From positions 1 through 34,824 of the forward strand of contig SHYO01000029.1 in the NCBI GenBank assembly GCA_009692745.1: a stretch of DNA of 34,824 nt, in the 5' to 3' direction. This stretch comes from Chloroflexota bacterium (GTDB lineage: Bacteria > Chloroflexota > Anaerolineae > Epilineales > SHYO01). Positions 23,095-32,385 of the stretch are shown here, one piece after another. The notes beneath the pieces are model-generated. The model was not told where the DNA came from. It saw only the letters and a list, made by a program, of their open reading frames with translations, and did no database searches. Positions within the stretch are counted from its first letter, which is position 1, and the number at the start of each line of letters is the position of its first letter. A program made the translations under genes and the position numbers.

Positions 23095-24447
23095 TTACCT
23101 TTGGCCCAATTGCTGCAAGAGATGCGCGGTGAACTTAATGGCAGGCGCCAGGGTGGATAATTCGATATATTCATTAGGAGCATGGATGTTCGCTCCGTCA
23201 GGACGGATACCGGCAAACAGCGCAGGCGCTCCCAAAGCAGTAATAAAAGGCTCCAGCACCACACCGCCGGCCATCATAGGGATCACCGTCGGTTCGGTCT
23301 GGTAGTATTCTCGCGTAATGTCGATCACCGTCTGCACCAGAGGATGGTCGACGGGAGTGCGCGCCGGGAGGCCAATATCGGCCAAGGCTCGGATTTCAAC
23401 GTGGCTAAAACCGTTGGCATCCAGGTGGCTGCGCAGCTTCTGCAAGATATCCTCCGGACGTTGGTCAGGCACCAGGCGAAAATCTACTTTGGCAGTAGCC
23501 ACGGCCGGCAACACCGTCTTGACGCCCGGCCCACCATAGCCGGAATGGAAGCCGCAGATGGTACATGTGGGTTCACCGTAAAGCCGCTCCAAAAATTCCA
23601 CCCCCTGGACGCCATCCAGGAAGGCCGGTAATTGGGTTTCCTCGCGCATGGCGTTCTCAATGTCAGCGGGAATAGCTGCCAGGGCGACCCTGTCCGCTGT
23701 GCTCCAGGGCTTGACATCGTCGTAAAAGCCGGGGAGCAAGATTTTGCCGTCGCGATCCTTTAAGCTGGATAAGGCCCAGTTGAGGCTCCAGGCTGGGTTA
23801 GGCAGCACCGGGGCATAACTTGAATGCGCATCGACCGCCGGTCCCCGCGCTTCCAATTCGACATAGAGCATACCCTTTACCCCCAGGTAAACTCCCGGCC
23901 GCCCTTTCACATCCAGGCTACCTCCCTCCGAAAAACAGATATCGGATGCCAGCAGATCGCGGTGGTCACGAATAAAGGTGTAAATAGCGGCTCCGTCGAT
24001 CTCCTCTTCCCCTTCAACCAGGAATTTGATATTGAGAGGCAGCTCTTCGCCGGTAGCTTTGAGCGCGGCTACCGCCGCCAGGCGCACCAGCAGATCCCCT
24101 TTATCGTCATGCACGCCACGGGCATAAAGGCGCCCATCCCGCTCAGTGGGCTCGAAAGGCGGGCTTTGCCATTCGGAGAGCGGGTCCACAGGTTGTACAT
24201 CATAGTGGTTATAGAGCAGGACAGTACGATTAGAACGTCCTGCCATCTGGCCGTAAACCACAGGCGCCCCGTCGGAAGGCATAATCCGGCTTTCGATACC
24301 CAGGGATTGCATAGTCTGGGCCACTAGATGTGCCATTTCCGTCAGGCCGCTCTGCTCGGCAGAGACGCTGGGTTGGCGGCAGAGGTCTTTAAGAATCTGG
24401 ATATATTTTGGTAGATGGGCATCAATGTAAGCGTAAACCTGGTCCAC
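23095..24447 (-). CDS. M20-family metallopeptidase (dipeptidase/ArgE-DapE type)
   Basis: A 450-residue cytoplasmic di-zinc hydrolase. Metal and catalytic residues are visible in NHYDVQP (first His and catalytic Asp), RGVHDDKGD (bridging Asp) and VEGEEEIDG (general-base Glu and ligand). The final ligand is His in GANIHAPNEY, and a lid domain sits between. The family cleaves amide bonds in dipeptides or N-acylated compounds. In this operon it may release a sugar acid or amino compound from a conjugate, but that is a guess. The start chosen is GTG at 24447, with AAGGAGA 6 nt upstream, rather than a TTG six codons earlier that overlaps the ribosome-binding site. Confidence 0.92.
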   Translation of the reverse strand: MDQVYAYIDAHLPKYIQILKDLCRQPSVSAEQSGLTEMAHLVAQTMQSLGIESRIMPSDGAPVVYGQMAGRSNRTVLLYNHYDVQPVDPLSEWQSPPFEPTERDGRLYARGVHDDKGDLLVRLAAVAALKATGEELPLNIKFLVEGEEEIDGAAIYTFIRDHRDLLASDICFSEGGSLDVKGRPGVYLGVKGMLYVELEARGPAVDAHSSYAPVLPNPAWSLNWALSSLKDRDGKILLPGFYDDVKPWSTADRVALAAIPADIENAMREETQLPAFLDGVQGVEFLERLYGEPTCTICGFHSGYGGPGVKTVLPAVATAKVDFRLVPDQRPEDILQKLRSHLDANGFSHVEIRALADIGLPARTPVDHPLVQTVIDITREYYQTEPTVIPMMAGGVVLEPFITALGAPALFAGIRPDGANIHAPNEYIELSTLAPAIKFTAHLLQQLGQR

Positions 24448-24489
24448 AGATAATCTCCTTCCCAATAAAGTTGGGATGACAGCTCAGGG

Positions 24490-26106
24490 TTAGGAATCGG
24501 CAATAGCATGTATCCTTTGGATCGCGGCGGGAATACGGTCGAAGGGCAGATGTTCCAGAATCACCGGCAAATCCGGCCGGCGCGTCCTGAGAAAATCCAG
24601 GTAGAGCTTATGGGGAAAAACGCCTGTACCGAATTCCGGGGTATCCATTTCCGCTCCGGCGGCGCTGACATCTTTTAAATGGGCCAGCACAAAGTGGGGC
24701 TCGAAGCGCTCTAAGAACTGTGCAACGGTCCGCGTAGCAACCGGCAACAGGTGGCTGGAGAGGTAATTGAAGGGGTCGAGGACCACCTGCAAATGGGGAT
24801 TGGGATATTGTTCCAGCAGCAAGGCCAATTGGTGCGGCGTTTGCAGCACATTATTCACGTATCCTTCCAGGGCCAACATCATGTCCCGCTCTTCTGCTAC
24901 CGGCAAAAGTTCATCCAGGGCCGCACGCAAGAGATCCCAACTGGCTTTATCCCAGTTCTCATGGACCGGTTGCCAATCACTGCCAGGATGGCGCGTCCCC
25001 GTCTCCGTAGCCACAACTGCTGTGCCAAACTCCGGTCCGGTCTCCAGGCACCGTTTCACAAAGGCGATATTCGCCCGCCGCTTGATTGCGTCAGGGGCTA
25101 CCAGGTTGCGGTATGCGCCCAGGGCGGCGACGGTAATTCCGGCTGCATCCAGGTCCGTGCGCATCCCTGGAATTTTGGTAGGCTCAGCCAGGGCGTCCAC
25201 CAGAATCTCGCCGCTGAGCTGGACGGCTGTCAAGCCATAAGCCTGGAAACTGGAGATGAGACGCGGCAGCTCGCCCTGTTTAAATTCCCAGGAAAACGCC
25301 CCTACCTGGGGCCAGGCAGCGCCTGGGAGCGGGAAATGGGAACGGGTAAAGCTGATATCTCGCGCCACCAATTCATTGGGACCTGCCGGAGTCTCCAAGA
25401 CTAGCCAGCCGTCGTAAGCGATTTCACGAATGGTCCTGGCGCTCTCGACAAAATCCACGAACCCCTGGCCTGGATGGCAGGGGCCGGGGACAGCGCATAT
25501 ATCCTTGATGTGTACCTGTCTAACCAACGGACCCAAGGCCCGCATCTCGGTGGCCGTATCCATACCGCGCCCCACGACGTTGCCCAGGTCGAAATAACAA
25601 CCGAAGGCGGGAGAATCCACCGCGCCGGCCATGCGGATAATGTCAGCGGCAGGCAACGTGCCCTCATAACATACCGTCACACCAAGCGTTCTGACGCCCG
25701 CAGCAGCCTGGCGGCAAAGCTCCCGGAAAGCCTGGACCGCCCGTTCAAAATCCGCCGCCGTGATGATTTCGCCCCGGCCGAAGAAAGGTACCAGGATCAC
25801 CGCCGCGCCTAGCTCCGCCGCCCAATCGATAGCAACTTGGATATCCTTGAAAGCTGCTTGGGCCACCTCAGAGTCAGCATGAGCAATGCCACCCTGGTTA
25901 TGTTCGCTCAGCATCAGCGAGGGAATCTGCAGTCCAGTATATACCTGGGCGTTCTTTAAATGCTCCAGCCGGTCCCAACCGATGGCGTGCAGTTGCTGGC
26001 GTGTCACCATAATTTCCAGCCCCTGAAAACCCAGGGTCTTAGCCCGGGCGAAGGTGATCGCGTCGCTCGAACCCTGGATAATATATTCGACAGCTCCTAA
26101 TTTCAC
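24490..26106 (-). CDS. Double TIM-barrel sugar isomerase/epimerase (two fused xylose-isomerase-like domains)
   Basis: The 538-residue protein consists of two complete AP-endonuclease-2/xylose-isomerase-like barrels. The first (1-265) keeps metal-site residues Glu148 (CYEGT), Asp173 (YFDLGN), His199 (VHIKDI) and Glu238 (VLETP). The second (268-538) keeps Glu414 (ALEGY), Asp444 (VLDPFN), His476 (AHLKDV) and Glu518 (ILEHL). Both sites therefore look intact, suggesting two active centres for keto-sugar epimerisation or isomerisation. Single-barrel proteins of about 270-300 residues are the norm. The start is GTG at 26106, preceded by AGGAGG with 5 nt spacing; the frame remains open upstream but that part overlaps the Gfo/Idh gene. 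Confidence 0.88.
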   Translation of the reverse strand: MKLGAVEYIIQGSSDAITFARAKTLGFQGLEIMVTRQQLHAIGWDRLEHLKNAQVYTGLQIPSLMLSEHNQGGIAHADSEVAQAAFKDIQVAIDWAAELGAAVILVPFFGRGEIITAADFERAVQAFRELCRQAAAGVRTLGVTVCYEGTLPAADIIRMAGAVDSPAFGCYFDLGNVVGRGMDTATEMRALGPLVRQVHIKDICAVPGPCHPGQGFVDFVESARTIREIAYDGWLVLETPAGPNELVARDISFTRSHFPLPGAAWPQVGAFSWEFKQGELPRLISSFQAYGLTAVQLSGEILVDALAEPTKIPGMRTDLDAAGITVAALGAYRNLVAPDAIKRRANIAFVKRCLETGPEFGTAVVATETGTRHPGSDWQPVHENWDKASWDLLRAALDELLPVAEERDMMLALEGYVNNVLQTPHQLALLLEQYPNPHLQVVLDPFNYLSSHLLPVATRTVAQFLERFEPHFVLAHLKDVSAAGAEMDTPEFGTGVFPHKLYLDFLRTRRPDLPVILEHLPFDRIPAAIQRIHAIADS

Positions 26107-26149
26107 AAGATCCTCCTGGAGGGAAGCCGCTCCGGATGCGTAGATGGAT

Positions 26150-27238
26150 TCAACCTGAAACCAGCTTGACCAATGCGCCATGCGCATTCGCCGAGTCGCA
26201 GGCAGCCAGGGTAAGCTCCAGAGATAACAAGTTATGCCGGGCGGAATTATAAGGCTCTCGCTTTTCAGCGATAGCACACAATAGCTCCCCCATTGTACCA
26301 GCAAAGCCATCGGGGAACCATTGCCCTGCCAGATCAAACCGGTAAGACACGCCGTCCCGCTCCAGCTCAACATAATCGTTCCCCAGCACGCTGCCGCGGA
26401 GCGTGCCTTCCGTGCCATGAATCCAGAAGGGATGGCCCCGGTGGCGGGTCTGTGAACAGCCTACCCCCCGGATCATGGCATGGGCGCCATCGTCACAGGT
26501 GATTTCGACCCACATACCCCAAGGCGTCTTGCCGTGGTCCGGCTGGTGGGGTGTACGGTAATCCACCGCTCGCACGCCGGTGATGCGCTGTCCCTCCAAC
26601 CAGCAGCGGGTAATGTCGATCCAATGCACCGAATAATCGTAAATGGCAAAATGCTCCAGCCTATCAAAATGGGTGCCCGGAATCCAGTTAAAGCTGATAT
26701 CGTACAGGTGGGTGATGGCCAGCACCTCACCGATGGCGCCTTGCTCGATGAGCAAGGTAGCCACGCGCCAGGGCGGCGCCCAGCGCCCATTTTGATTGAC
26801 AGCCACCTGCAGCCCGCGCCGCGCCGCCTCAGCCACCACCTCTCTCGCCGCGCCCATATCCAGAGCCAGGGGTTTCTGGGCCAGGATATGCTTACCGGCT
26901 TGTAGAGCCCGCTGCATCAAAGGGATACGCGCCTCAGGGTGGGTAGCGATATCCACCACCTGGATCTCGGGATTCTCAAATAGCGCATCCAGGCTATCAT
27001 AGATCTGCCGCACGCCGAACTGTTCCTTGACCCCGCGCGTCGCCTCGGCCGAGATATCGTAGACGCCGATGACCGGCAACCCATACTTAACATAAGCTTT
27101 TAAGTGGGCCGATTTTACGATATTGCCGCAGCCAATAATACCGATACCCGGTAGATCGGCCCGCAATCCCGCCTCATTGGCGCCTGCCCCCGGAAAACGG
27201 GGCTGGTACGGTAGTTGCGTTGGCACACTATACGCCAT
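26150..27238 (-). CDS. Gfo/Idh/MocA-family NAD(P)-dependent oxidoreductase
   Basis: The 362-residue protein has a Rossmann domain beginning IGIIGCGNIVKSAHLKAY (about 32-49). The family motif appears as LAQKPLALD, where Gln replaces the usual Glu but the catalytic Lys is kept. The C-terminal sheet domain contains IYDYSVHWIDITRCW with likely catalytic Asp and His. It would oxidise or reduce a sugar or inositol-like hydroxyl. ATG start, GAAAGGTG upstream. It lies 26 bp after the YjhG-type dehydratase and 43 bp before the double TIM-barrel gene, consistent with cotranscription and use of the same sugar derivative. Confidence 0.93.
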   Translation of the reverse strand: MAYSVPTQLPYQPRFPGAGANEAGLRADLPGIGIIGCGNIVKSAHLKAYVKYGLPVIGVYDISAEATRGVKEQFGVRQIYDSLDALFENPEIQVVDIATHPEARIPLMQRALQAGKHILAQKPLALDMGAAREVVAEAARRGLQVAVNQNGRWAPPWRVATLLIEQGAIGEVLAITHLYDISFNWIPGTHFDRLEHFAIYDYSVHWIDITRCWLEGQRITGVRAVDYRTPHQPDHGKTPWGMWVEITCDDGAHAMIRGVGCSQTRHRGHPFWIHGTEGTLRGSVLGNDYVELERDGVSYRFDLAGQWFPDGFAGTMGELLCAIAEKREPYNSARHNLLSLELTLAACDSANAHGALVKLVSG

Positions 27239-27264
27239 GATTTACACCTTTCTTATACCTTCCG

Positions 27265-29268
27265 TTATCTCCCCAACGCTTTGCGGCCGGCTTCCAACAG
27301 CTCGACGATAGCATCTACATCGTAGACACAGCCGCCCCAGGTGCCGCCGCTGGCATTCTGCAGCGCAGCCCAGAGGCGCGTGTCGTCGGGCAGCCGAGCA
27401 TCCGGCGCCAGGTCAGGGTAGAGAGGGCGAGAAGCCAGCACAGCCGCCCCCTGCTGCGGGCCGTAGCGCATACCGTCATGTCCCACCAGATTGATACTGC
27501 CCTCCAGGTTGATCCGGTCCACGATGATTTCGATCATATCGCCCTCGCGCACCCGGCCAATGGGGCCACCTGCCAGGGCTTCGGGTCCCACATGGCCGAC
27601 GCAGGCGCCGGTGCTGACACCACTGAAACGGGCATCGGTGATCAGGGCCACTTCCTTGCCCCAGGGGAGGTACTTCAGGGCGGAAGTTAACTGGTAAGTT
27701 TCCTCCATACCGCAGCCCATAGGGCCTCTGCCCATCAAGACCAACACATCTCCCGCCTGGATCTTGCGGCCAAGGCCGGGGTCACTCAGCCCTTTGATAG
27801 CAGCGATGGCGGCCCGTTCACTGGTGAAAACCCGCGCCGGGCCGGTTTTGCGGTAAACACCATCGGCATCCACCACGCTGGGGTCGATCGAGGTGCTCTT
27901 AATCACCGCACCTTCCGGCGCCAGGTTTCCGATGGGAAAGGCTACCGTGCTGGTGAGTCCCCGTTGCTGAGCCACTTCAGGGGACATGATGACATCATCG
28001 GGGTTGATACCATCCTCGGCGAAGAGGCGCTCCCGCAGGCGCTTACGCCGCTCGCTGCTCTCCCACAACTGCAGCATCTCGCCCAGCGGCTGCCCATGGA
28101 CCGTGAGAGCCTCCAGGCGCAGCAATCCCAGGCGGCGTAAATGCAACATGACCTCGGGTACCCCGCCGGCCAGGAAAACCCGCACGGTGGGATGGCCCAC
28201 CGGCCCGTTGGGCAGCACATCTACCAGGCGTGGCACCATCCGGTTAAGGTGGTGCCAATCGGCAACCGTTGGGCGGGGCAATCCCGCCGCGTAAGCAATA
28301 GCCGGGATATGCAATAGCAAATTGGTGCTACCCCCGAAAGCCGCGTGGGTGACCATGGCATTGTGCAGCGCATCTTCGGTCAAGATTTGGGAGGTCACGA
28401 TCCCCCGTGCTTCCATCTGGACCAATGCCTGCGCCGACCGGCGCGCCATCTCCAACCAAATAGGCTGGCCGGAAGGCGCCAGGGCGGAATGGATCAAAGA
28501 TAGCCCTAAGGCTTCGGCGACCACCTGGCTGGTGGCAGCGGTGCCCAGGAACTGGCAGCCGCCGCCCGGCGAAGCGCAGGCGCGGCAGCTTAGCTCCGCC
28601 GCTTCTTCCAGGGTAATAGCCCCCTGGGCATAGCGGGCGCCTACCGTTTGCACCTTGCCGGCATCCTCACCCTCGGTAGGGGGCAAGGTCACGCCACCCG
28701 GCACAATGATGGTAGGGAGATCGTGCTGGGCCGCCAGCGCTAACAGCATGGCCGGCAACCCTTTATCACAGGTTGCCACGCCCATCACGCCGCGCCGGGT
28801 AGGCAGGGAACGGATGAGACGCCGCAGGACGATAGCGGCATCATTGCGATAGGCCAGGCTATCCATCATACCGGTGGTGCCTTGTGTCCGTCCATCGCAG
28901 GGGTCGGTGACAAATCCGGCAAAAGGCACGGCGCCCTGCTGGCGCAACGCCTCTGCCGCCGCCTGCATCAGCAACCCTACCTCCCAATGGCCGGTATGGT
29001 AGCCCAGGGCCACCGGGGTGCCGTCCGGTGCGCGGATGCCGCCTTGGGTACTTAAGATCAAAAACTGTTTGCCCCGCAGCCGCCCGGGCTCCCAGCCCAT
29101 GCCGGCATTCTGAGTCAGGCCGAAGATATCGCCGCTAGGGGCATTTAGCAGGAAGTCGTGATCCAGGGGTAAACTGCCAATCGGCCCGGTGGCGTGGGTG
29201 GTAACGGCATATATATCCGTATCCGGCGTATCGACCGGTATAGGGGATACAGTGGTCATATCAGGCAT
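27265..29268 (-). CDS. YjhG/YagF-type sugar-acid dehydratase (IlvD/Edd family), probable D-xylonate dehydratase
   Basis: The 667-residue iron-sulfur dehydratase closely follows E. coli YjhG in order and spacing of blocks. These include [35 protein letters not shown] and KTGPARVF, and the C-terminal [18 protein letters not shown]-type ending. Cluster cysteine candidates are Cys124 (DPCDG), Cys167 (ATCDKG) and Cys238 (GGGCQFLG). These enzymes convert D-xylonate or related aldonates to 2-keto-3-deoxy acids, the substrate type expected for the KdaD-like enzyme in the same operon. ATG start with AAGGAAG 5 nt upstream. Substrate range beyond xylonate is unknown. Confidence 0.93.
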   Translation of the reverse strand: MPDMTTVSPIPVDTPDTDIYAVTTHATGPIGSLPLDHDFLLNAPSGDIFGLTQNAGMGWEPGRLRGKQFLILSTQGGIRAPDGTPVALGYHTGHWEVGLLMQAAAEALRQQGAVPFAGFVTDPCDGRTQGTTGMMDSLAYRNDAAIVLRRLIRSLPTRRGVMGVATCDKGLPAMLLALAAQHDLPTIIVPGGVTLPPTEGEDAGKVQTVGARYAQGAITLEEAAELSCRACASPGGGCQFLGTAATSQVVAEALGLSLIHSALAPSGQPIWLEMARRSAQALVQMEARGIVTSQILTEDALHNAMVTHAAFGGSTNLLLHIPAIAYAAGLPRPTVADWHHLNRMVPRLVDVLPNGPVGHPTVRVFLAGGVPEVMLHLRRLGLLRLEALTVHGQPLGEMLQLWESSERRKRLRERLFAEDGINPDDVIMSPEVAQQRGLTSTVAFPIGNLAPEGAVIKSTSIDPSVVDADGVYRKTGPARVFTSERAAIAAIKGLSDPGLGRKIQAGDVLVLMGRGPMGCGMEETYQLTSALKYLPWGKEVALITDARFSGVSTGACVGHVGPEALAGGPIGRVREGDMIEIIVDRINLEGSINLVGHDGMRYGPQQGAAVLASRPLYPDLAPDARLPDDTRLWAALQNASGGTWGGCVYDVDAIVELLEAGRKALGR

Positions 29269-29465
29269 CAGGTCTTCCTTTCCATCTACGTGTATGTGCT
29301 ACCACAAATCCTGCCACCCGCCCATCCAATAGGCTACCAGCTAGACCCCGGCAGTTTCGGGAGCGAAGATATTGCGCAAATGTTTCAACCGCGCCCCATA
29401 GTACATCAACCTCGTGTTGGTGTCCAAAGGCTAGCCGGGAGCAGGTAATACCGGCCCGAACGGCC
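29269..29465. other. Spacer between MFS transporter and dehydratase genes
   Basis: About 200 bp without a sure gene. A leftward mini-frame (29341-29406, MYYGARLKHLRNIF...) has GAGG only 3 nt from its ATG and may be a remnant. A weak TTGGAC-N18-TACTAT promoter-like pair reads toward the dehydratase gene, so the operon may have an internal start here. Confidence 0.35.
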
Positions 29466-30734
29466 CTATTTCTCTAAGATGTAGACGGGTTTATGCATAG
29501 GGAAGCTGAGGAGATAGATCAGAGCGCCGCTGGCGCATAACAAGCTGGCCCCGATCAGGGCAATGTGGATGTCAAACATCTGTACCAACTGGGCACCCAA
29601 CAAGGGGCAGATGAAACCTACGACGGAAGAGCCGGCGGAGTACAGGCCGATAAAGCTAGGGCGGCGCGCTTCAGGGCAGACTTCCAGCAAACCCAGGTAG
29701 ACTCCCATATTAAAGCCAGCCCAGAAGACACCATTCCAAACGGCTAGTGGCAGCAATTGTGGTAGACCGGTTGTGAGAGCGGTAGCCAGGGCCAGCAGCG
29801 ACCAGGCGGAGGTATTGACACCCAGGACAAACCCCAGGCTGAAGCGGTGCCCGGCCCGCGCCCAGAGCAAGTAGGCGACAAACATGGTCACCTGCTGTAC
29901 CGTCGCCAAAAGACCTATCCAGCTCTCATCTGCACCCAGAGTCTTAACCTGATAGAGCGGGAAAAGTGGCACCGTCATGTAGTAGCCGCCCGTGAACAAG
30001 AAAGTCCCTAAGGAGAAGAAACAGAAGCCAGGATGCTGCTGTAGCAGGTAGCGCAGGCTAAATAGGTTGGCGCTGGGAGCTGCGGCGGATGGAGCTGGTA
30101 TTTGCGGCGCAGACCATCCACTGTAGTCAAGATGGCTAAGATGCCAGACAGCTACTACAGCGGCTATGAAAGCCAGTATCAGAATGACTTGATAATTGCC
30201 GGGAAAGGGCAGCAAAATCAACATCCGGCCGCCGAACAGCGTCGCTATGGCGGTAGTCAGACTGATCACCGCCCGGCGCAATCCGATAACCCAGGAGCGG
30301 CGTTCCGGTTTGGTCAGGTCGCCGAGAGCGGCGATGATCGCTACGTCCTTCACGGACGCCGGGATAATCGACAGGGTAGTGATCGCAATCATCGCCCATA
30401 CCTGGTAGCTGTGTAACACCCAGGGAATCAAGGCAATGCACAGATAGTTGGCGCGGGTTAAGAGAGTACTCCAGGCCAGGGCGGTAGTGCGCTGCGATAC
30501 GCGCTCAAAGAAACGGCCGGCGGGGATGCTCAGGAAGGCGTAGAGTACAAAAGGCATCCCACTGAGCAAAGCCAGCTCAATAGGCGAAGCGCCCCAGCGC
30601 AGCGCCAGGACCGGCAAAAAGGAGGAGGCCAGGCCAGCCATCACGCCGGTCCAGGTGCTTTCCCCCAGAAAATTCCATTCGTTGCGATCAACTGCCAGGC
30701 GGCGGAGGGTTGCCCAGTAGGGAAAATCAGACAA
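29466..30734 (-). CDS. Major facilitator superfamily transporter
   Basis: A 422-residue integral membrane protein with two bundles of roughly six helices separated by a Pro/Ala-rich cytoplasmic loop (about 208-224, APQIPAPSAAAPS). The helix 2-3 loop region (IPAGRFFERVSQRT) fits the MFS signature position. It most likely imports the acid sugar or related compound used by the downstream enzymes. The substrate cannot be told from sequence. The start is TTG at 30734, with AGGA about 8 nt upstream; no ATG or GTG alternative exists close by. It is the first gene of the eight-gene leftward run and is divergent from the mutarotase operon. Confidence 0.88.
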   Translation of the reverse strand: MSDFPYWATLRRLAVDRNEWNFLGESTWTGVMAGLASSFLPVLALRWGASPIELALLSGMPFVLYAFLSIPAGRFFERVSQRTTALAWSTLLTRANYLCIALIPWVLHSYQVWAMIAITTLSIIPASVKDVAIIAALGDLTKPERRSWVIGLRRAVISLTTAIATLFGGRMLILLPFPGNYQVILILAFIAAVVAVWHLSHLDYSGWSAPQIPAPSAAAPSANLFSLRYLLQQHPGFCFFSLGTFLFTGGYYMTVPLFPLYQVKTLGADESWIGLLATVQQVTMFVAYLLWARAGHRFSLGFVLGVNTSAWSLLALATALTTGLPQLLPLAVWNGVFWAGFNMGVYLGLLEVCPEARRPSFIGLYSAGSSVVGFICPLLGAQLVQMFDIHIALIGASLLCASGALIYLLSFPMHKPVYILEK

Positions 30735-30859
30735 GTGACTGTTCCTGTGACCTCAATTTAGCCCCCAAACCCCGACTCAGGAGAGTAAGGATAGATTATA
30801 CCCTCTTCGCAGGTACGTCAAAATCGAAATTATAGGCAATTACATATTTTCCCGCCGGT

Positions 30860-30874
30860 CGGATATAATATCCG
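30860..30874. promoter_or_regulatory. Palindrome CGGATATAATATCCG with embedded -10-like TATAAT
   Basis: The perfect 15-bp inverted repeat lies in the divergent region between the MFS and mutarotase genes and contains TATAAT (30864-30869). Only a weak TTACAT lies 18 bp upstream. It could be a regulated promoter or operator serving one or both operons. Confidence 0.4.
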
Positions 30875-30905
30875 CAGTAGTGGACTGTCACTCGTGAGTT
30901 GACAT

Positions 30906-30955
30906 GTAGTATAGGGCCTTGTGCCCGTCCCCACGCCCACAAGGGGCTATACTAC
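30906..30955. repeat. 50-bp hairpin upstream of the mutarotase gene
   Basis: GTAGTATAGGGCCTTGTG and CACAAGGGGCTATACTAC are 18-bp arms with two mismatches around a C-rich loop (CCCGTCCCCACGCC). The structure would form in the 5' leader of the rightward operon. It resembles GTAGGGGC-type intergenic palindromes of related genomes and may be a mobile repeat or a leader hairpin. Confidence 0.7.
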
Positions 30956-30986
30956 CACGTTGCCCGGCACAGGAGGTTTAACAAAA

Positions 30987-31310
30987 ATGACGCGGGTCGG
31001 CTTTTTGCTCAAGGTCAAGCCAGATAAGATTCAAGAGTATAAACAGCATCACAAGGCCGTCTGGCCAGACATGCTGGCAGCGCTGCGGAAAACGGGTTGG
31101 CATAATTATTCCCTCTTCATGCGCGCCGATGGGCTGCTCTTCGGCTATTTCGAGACACCGAAAAGCCTGTCCGCCGCCCAGGCAGGCATGGCGCAGGAAG
31201 AAATCAACACCCGCTGGCAAGAATTCATGGCGCCTTACTTCGAATCTCCCGACGGCGCTCGGCCGGACCAGATGATACAGGAATTAGAAGAAGTCTTCCA
31301 CCTGGACTAA
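30987..31310 (+). CDS. L-rhamnose mutarotase family protein
   Basis: The 107-residue dimeric ferredoxin-like protein matches RhaM/YiiL. It has the N-terminal strand VGFLLKVKPDKIQEYKQHH, the KAVWPDMLAAL helix with the catalytic His just before it, and HNYSLFMRADGLLFGYFE. It ends with TRWQEFMAPYF and LEEVFHLD. RhaM interconverts alpha and beta anomers of L-rhamnose. No rhamnose isomerase or kinase is present, so it probably feeds an oxidative route for this or a related sugar. The start is ATG at 30987, with AGGAGG upstream; a longer frame from a GTG at 30921 would begin inside a hairpin. The Ldh2 gene follows 22 bp later. Confidence 0.92.
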   Translation: MTRVGFLLKVKPDKIQEYKQHHKAVWPDMLAALRKTGWHNYSLFMRADGLLFGYFETPKSLSAAQAGMAQEEINTRWQEFMAPYFESPDGARPDQMIQELEEVFHLD

Positions 31311-31332
31311 TACTTAAAAGGAGCCAAATTTT

Positions 31333-32379
31333 ATGCCAACCATCCAGGCTACACCCTTGCAAGCGTTGGGATATGCGATCTTCCAGGCAGCCGGGCTGCC
31401 CCAGGACCAGGCCCGCATCGTGACAGACCACCTGGTAGAATCCAACCTGCTGGGTCACGATTCTCACGGCATCATCCGGTTGCCGGGTTATGTGCAGGGC
31501 TTGCTGAAAGGCACCCTGAAACCTGCGGGCAATAATACGATTGTGCGGGAAAGGCCGGCCGCGGTTGTGATGGATGCCGGCGGCGGCAGCGGGATTGTCA
31601 CAGCCTACCAGGCGATGGGCATGGCTGTGCAGCGCGCGAAACAGCATACGTTTGGCGCCGTAGCCGTACACCACTCGGGCCACATCGGCCGGTTGGGCGC
31701 CTTCCCGCCCCTGGCAGCGCATGCCGGCTGTATCGGGATGATCCTGTTAAACGGCGGGGCGCGCTTCACGGCTCCCTTTGGCGGAGTGGGCCGGCGCCTG
31801 CCACCGAACCCCTTGAGCATCAGTGTTCCCACCCGTAACGGGCTGCCCATGACACTGGATATCACCACCAGCATGGTGGCCGGTGGCAAAGTGGAGCTGG
31901 CCCATGCGCGAGGGCAATCTCTCCCTACCCATTGGATGATCGACGCCCAGGGGCGTGCGGTGGTCGACCCGGCGGTCTTCTGGCACGATGATATCGCCAT
32001 GTTACCCTTTGGCGGGCCGGCCGGGTACAAAGGGTACGGGCTGGGTATCATGGTGGATGCCATCGCCGGGGGACTTTCCTGGGCCGGTTGCAGTACGGCG
32101 CAACCCACCCGCGGCGGCAGCGGCTTTCTGGCCCTGGCAATCGATATCGACAGCTTTATCGACCTGGACGATTTCAAAGGGGAGATGCAGATCCTGGCCG
32201 ATTGGGTCAAGTCTTCTCCTACGTTACCGGGAGTAGAGCGTATCTATCTACCGGGGGAAGTGGAAGAGGAAACCCGACTACGGCGCACAGTGGAGGGTAT
32301 CTATATCGAACCGTCTACCTGGGAGAAAATTGCGGAAGTGGCCCAAGGACTCGGGATTTCCACCCCAGCCCTCATGTAA
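31333..32379 (+). CDS. Ldh2 (malate/L-lactate dehydrogenase-like) NAD(P)-dependent oxidoreductase
   Basis: The 348-residue protein belongs to the Ldh_2 family, distinct from Rossmann lactate dehydrogenases. It shows GHDSHGIIRLPGYV near residues 41-54 and VHHSGHIGRLGAF. The NAD-binding NPLSISVPT, TTSMVAGGKVELA and PFGGPAGYKGYGLGIMVD follow. Members include ureidoglycolate, sulfolactate, 2,3-diketogulonate and plant-type sugar-acid dehydrogenases, so a 2-hydroxy or 2-keto acid of this pathway is the likely substrate. ATG start with AAAGGAG upstream. It is the middle gene of the short rightward operon. Confidence 0.93.
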   Translation: MPTIQATPLQALGYAIFQAAGLPQDQARIVTDHLVESNLLGHDSHGIIRLPGYVQGLLKGTLKPAGNNTIVRERPAAVVMDAGGGSGIVTAYQAMGMAVQRAKQHTFGAVAVHHSGHIGRLGAFPPLAAHAGCIGMILLNGGARFTAPFGGVGRRLPPNPLSISVPTRNGLPMTLDITTSMVAGGKVELAHARGQSLPTHWMIDAQGRAVVDPAVFWHDDIAMLPFGGPAGYKGYGLGIMVDAIAGGLSWAGCSTAQPTRGGSGFLALAIDIDSFIDLDDFKGEMQILADWVKSSPTLPGVERIYLPGEVEEETRLRRTVEGIYIEPSTWEKIAEVAQGLGISTPALM

Positions 32380-32385
32380 AAAACA

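Noticed and set aside
26107-26418. N-terminal 104 codons open in frame upstream of the double TIM-barrel gene
   Set aside because: They overlap the Gfo/Idh gene, lack a barrel-like pattern, and a strong AGGAGG precedes the GTG at 26106.
30921-30986. N-terminal extension of the mutarotase from a GTG at 30921
   Set aside because: It begins inside a hairpin, has no ribosome-binding site and is absent from the family; AGGAGG supports the ATG at 30987.
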